Below are positions 8,227 through 10,660 of a stretch of DNA of 10,660 bases, one piece after another. The position numbers and the translations under genes are program-made. Source of the DNA: Larix sibirica (lineage: Eukaryota > Streptophyta > Pinopsida > Pinales > Pinaceae); NCBI GenBank assembly GCA_004151065.3, contig NWUY0300020126.1:9339-19998 (forward strand), in the 5' to 3' direction. Numbering within the stretch: the first letter of the stretch is position 1; every line of letters begins with the position of its first letter. Under the pieces are notes generated by a model. That model was given only the letters and a program-made list of their open reading frames with translations, was not told where the DNA came from and did not search any database.

Positions 8227-9196
8227 CCTGCAATTTTTGTGGCAACATAACACATGCATGCAGAGAGCATCCACACTACCTCCAACATGTATGCTATCTC
8301 CAGGAAACATAAACGCATAAAAATAAACCCAACAAACAGAATTATCTCCGGGATCAATTTATATGCTATCCCCATCATTTACGCATACAGAGCATCCATG
8401 CTATCTCTGACTCTGGCAGTAATAGACACATAAATAGAAAGATACGTGCTATCTCATCATTCGCGCTATCTAGACAAAACCACGATCTTCCTGTGGAAAC
8501 AGAATAGTAAATACAAGCATTGTGGTGGCATCATACACGCATTGAGATCATATCCAACACACACACTACATGTGGGGATCGACCTATGAGGCCGTCCATT
8601 CCCAAATTCCATCACACAAAACCAAATACAAACAAAATCGCAGAGCTATCATACTCAGCTATACGCTGAGGAAGTGGGTAACCCTGGGATCAGCTCAGAG
8701 ATAACATAAAAACTTCAAGCGAATTCCCCTGAAGTCGAAACAGGGGGTTTAATAATAATATCGATCCATATTGGAATCTCAACACAGGGATCTGGAATTG
8801 GGATTTCCAAGCCGTTCCATTCCTCAATATAAAATACACACACAGAGTGCAGATCTTTTGAAAGTCAGCTTATAAACTCTACGCAGCAATTATAACTATT
8901 ATCACAATACAATGCAAAGATTCCAGAAACCGGTCTTCCCAGATGAAATTTCCATTCCGGTTAATGTCAAACGCTATTCGCAGAGATGGGATGATCCAGA
9001 GATCGGTTTCTCCAGGTGCAACCCTCGCATCATCTAGGAGATACAACGTTCATATCATATCTATACTGTAGAGTATATGAAATATAAATAAGAAGATCGA
9101 TTTATCTGAATGAATAATGCATTTAACCCAGAATATAATATGTAGAAAAACATTTATAAAATGTTTACAACATGGAAACAATCCTGGGATCAAGCA
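8227..9196. other. CpG-richer, less AT-rich region without an established gene
   Basis: Base composition changes from the AT-rich surroundings, with more CpG and many gggatc motifs (about 8222, 8351, 8576, 8688, 8777 and 9184). A minus-strand frame without stops (9049 down to 8882, 56 codons) contains a 12-residue stretch fitting an EF-hand calcium-binding loop. A good minus-strand splice-acceptor-like sequence (ttctgtttccacag) ends at 8491. These are hints of an exon or untranslated region of a leftward gene and do not establish one. A hydrophobic minus-strand frame (8112-8378) overlaps the decayed repeat units and is probably chance. Confidence 0.3.
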
Positions 9197-9440
9197 CTAT
9201 GCACTATCCCATCCCCAAACAGTTATGTGATATCTTGATGCAGAAAAAGATATAAAATCCAAAAATCCCAAATCAGGATTCAAGCTCTTGCGAGCCACCC
9301 ACTTTATCCTCTGCGTCTCTTCTTCTTTCTTTTCAAGAATGAAAACCTGGACACCCACGTGGAATCCCATCCATAACCACCCCCAATCGAATGGCAGAGT
9401 CATTCCCAAGGCTTGGTTAACAAAATGGCACATTTATAAT
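9197..9440 (-). promoter_or_regulatory. Possible promoter or 5' region with palindromic G-box
   Basis: The palindrome ccacgtgg (9355-9362) contains CACGTG, the core of the plant G-box bound by bZIP and bHLH transcription factors. On the minus strand an ATTGG (reverse CCAAT) lies about 25 bases upstream and a TATAAAT-like sequence lies near 9432-9438. The interval is less AT-rich than its right flank. A 78-codon minus-strand frame (9197-9433) covers it but resembles no family I know. Orientation and transcription are inferences, and a CACGTG can occur by chance. Confidence 0.25.
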
Positions 9441-9750
9441 TATGCAAGTCACCTTACTATGTAACTTAAATACCAATGCATAAAAAAACATTTTGTTTAC
9501 CATAAATTTATTTTGCAAATACAAATATATTATAAACTTATTAATTAAAAACAAATGTAACACAAACATTATGGTTATACTTATTTCTTATAATTATATC
9601 ATAAAAATAACATATATATAATATATATATAGTAAAAGTATGCAATTCTATATATTTATATATTCTCATATAAAACATATATATACTAGAGGCAATACAT
9701 AAACATATGTATTTTGATAGAAAAAGTTATCATGCTTTAATTTAAAATCC
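9441..9750. other. Very AT-rich stretch with AT dinucleotide runs
   Basis: The sequence is dominated by A and T, with an interrupted (AT)n microsatellite at 9612-9631 and more TA-rich runs to about 9690. No gene was seen. Such DNA is common in plant intergenic regions and at matrix-attachment regions. Confidence 0.6.
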
Positions 9751-9775
9751 ACCTAAAAGAGATACTCTTTTAGGT
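9751..9775. repeat. Perfect 11-bp hairpin with three-base loop
   Basis: acctaaaagag (9751-9761) and ctcttttaggt (9765-9775) are exact reverse complements separated by ata. No T-run follows and no tRNA fold was seen. It may mark a nearly perfect palindromic insertion footprint. Confidence 0.85.
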
Positions 9776-9944
9776 AGATATGTATATACATAAATACATC
9801 AAGGATTACTTTAACTTAAATCACGTTCACAAGCTAATCAAAGCCAAATAATACTACGAATTTATCGACTTTAAAACTCTCTTCCTTGTGGTTCACCATT
9901 CCTTTTTTACACTCTAGGTTGCATTGCCTGATCTACTCTAGGTT

Positions 9945-10298
9945 TTAGTTTATGTAAAATAGACAAAGTTTAGTGAATAAGAATTTTACCAGAGATGGGG
10001 ACATTACGCCATTCAGGTGCAGCAAGCAAGGCCATAATTGATCTAACAAGAATGTGTCATTGACATCTTGGCAAGTATACATTTATGTTATAATACATAT
10101 CCCTTCCTCGTTACAAACATGTTTTTCTTTCGAGTCATCTACAATCACCGTATTTCTAGCATCATAACCGTTGACCAAAATATCCGAAACTTTATTTAAA
10201 GGTTTGAGGTATACATAAGGATTCCCAACACCATCATAACCCTCTCTTCGTATCGGACAACAATAATCTTGTGTTAATATAACTCTAAATTCTTCCAT
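9945..10298 (-). pseudogene. FCP1/NLI-interacting-factor-like phosphatase, C-terminal fragment with in-frame stop
   Basis: The minus-strand frame starting at 10298 gives 71 residues that resemble the second half of the FCP1 homology domain (HAD superfamily, serine phosphatases acting on RNA polymerase II C-terminal domain and related substrates). The segment LTQDYC (8-13) is followed by YLKPLNKV (30-37), whose lysine fits the conserved HAD motif III position. NTVIVDDS (49-56) with Asn63 fits motif IV, whose paired aspartates help bind magnesium. After a TAA (10083-10085) the same frame continues for 45 codons and still looks like family sequence, reading NDTFLLDQLWPCLLHL, before a second stop at 9945-9947. 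This suggests one gene with a nonsense change. The N-terminal half with the catalytic DxDxT is absent here. An in-frame TGA lies three codons upstream of the first ATG, so the ATG is only the first one available and the true 5' boundary may be an exon edge or a break. A splice donor such as ctg|gtaaaa near 9988 is possible. It could be a processed or exon-derived pseudogene, or a real terminal exon if the stop is a sequence error. Confidence 0.7.
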
Positions 10299-10304
10299 TT
10301 TTAA

Positions 10305-10660
10305 TCATGTTCTTTGGAATCTGGGCTGGCAGGTGCGGGGGGAGTAATTTTTTACTCAAAGGGGAACAAGCAGAAGGAATTTGCCTGGGGTATAGGAAGG
10401 AAAACCAATAATGGAGCGAAGTGGCTTGGCCTCATCAAAGGGCTGGATATTTCCATCAACTTGGGGATATCAAGACTTGCAATCTTAGGAGACTCCTTAA
10501 TCATTATCAGAGAAGCTAGATGTATAGTTGGCAAAAGAAAAGAGCCCACCTCAAAAATGCATCATCTCCTCCTCTGCATTAGCAGGGATTTTCATGAGCT
10601 TACCTTTCTGCATATTCTTCGAGGACAAAATGGACAAGCTGATGAAATGGCCAATATCGG
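10305..10660 (+). mobile_element. RNase H domain relic of a non-LTR (L1-type) plant retrotransposon, runs off window
   Basis: A plus-strand frame, open from 10305 to the window end (118 codons, no ATG near its start), matches the plant-type RNase H domain that ends the pol protein of L1-like elements and occurs in derived single-domain genes. It degrades RNA in RNA-DNA hybrids. Visible in order: AGAGGVIF (9-16, first strand), NNGAKWLGLIKGL (35-47, first helix), ILGDS (60-64, with catalytic Asp63), and HILRGQNGQADEMAN (103-117, with Asp113 of the last acidic position). The helix position normally holding a catalytic glutamate is Lys39 (aag at 10419-10421). The aspartate-bearing FDGA-like start before GAGG is missing: homology begins near 10323. 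Two of four catalytic acids are therefore absent and the copy is very likely inactive. It lies head to head with the phosphatase fragment, fewer than 30 bases away. Confidence 0.8.

Noticed and set aside
8112-8378. Hydrophobic minus-strand frame of 88 codons that looks like a membrane protein
   Set aside because: It overlaps decayed repeat units, has no recognisable family and shows no supporting gene context. Hydrophobicity comes from T-rich codons.
9890-9902. ggttcaccattcc as a possible tRNA B box
   Set aside because: The match to the B-box consensus is poor and no acceptor or anticodon stem could be folded around it.
10352-10549. Minus-strand 65-codon frame
   Set aside because: It is the antisense shadow of the RNase H coding frame, which has clear domain motifs on the plus strand.
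1-10660. CRISPR array, bacterial operon or phage-like system
   Set aside because: No array has regular repeats with unique spacers. No ribosome-binding-site-led gene clusters or prokaryotic gene density are present. Tandem arrays here lack variable spacers.

Overview
This window looks like repeat-rich, gene-poor nuclear DNA from a large plant genome, possibly a gymnosperm such as a conifer. It is AT-rich and has no intact long open reading frame. It carries decayed retroelement remnants and several tandem repeats of different period. The only two recognisable protein-coding traces are an FCP1/NLI-interacting-factor (HAD-type) phosphatase fragment and an RNase H domain of the kind found at the end of plant L1-type retrotransposons. 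The lineage is inferred from overall character; no marker gene fixes it.

Left part (1-1030): an 87-89 bp tandem repeat stops at an ambiguous base (190). After AT-rich sequence comes a polypurine tract directly followed by TG, which reads as the internal-to-3'-LTR border of an old LTR retrotransposon. A TATA-like box lies about 250 bp inside the putative LTR.

Middle part (1030-7430): mostly unannotatable AT-rich DNA. It holds two separate arrays of one 15-bp minisatellite in the same orientation (1274-1558 and 2880-3051), 45-bp and 52-bp tandem duplications, and several foldbacks. The most notable foldback is a perfect 14-bp inverted repeat spanning 5906-6010.

Right part (7430-9440): short direct duplications lead into an array of about seven 78-81 bp units, each originally carrying a small hairpin and decaying towards the right. 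The following 1.2 kb has more CpG and is less AT-rich. It includes a palindromic G-box and could be the promoter or 5' region of a leftward gene, but no exon could be established.

Right end (9440-10660): very AT-rich sequence with a perfect 11-bp hairpin, then the C-terminal part of an FCP1-like phosphatase on the minus strand, interrupted by one in-frame stop. Within about 30 bp, on the plus strand, lies a 5'-truncated RNase H domain that runs off the window with one catalytic acidic position replaced by lysine. The two are head to head, which fits retroelement insertion beside, or within an intron of, a dying or remodelled phosphatase gene. No operon, CRISPR array or intact functional system was found.
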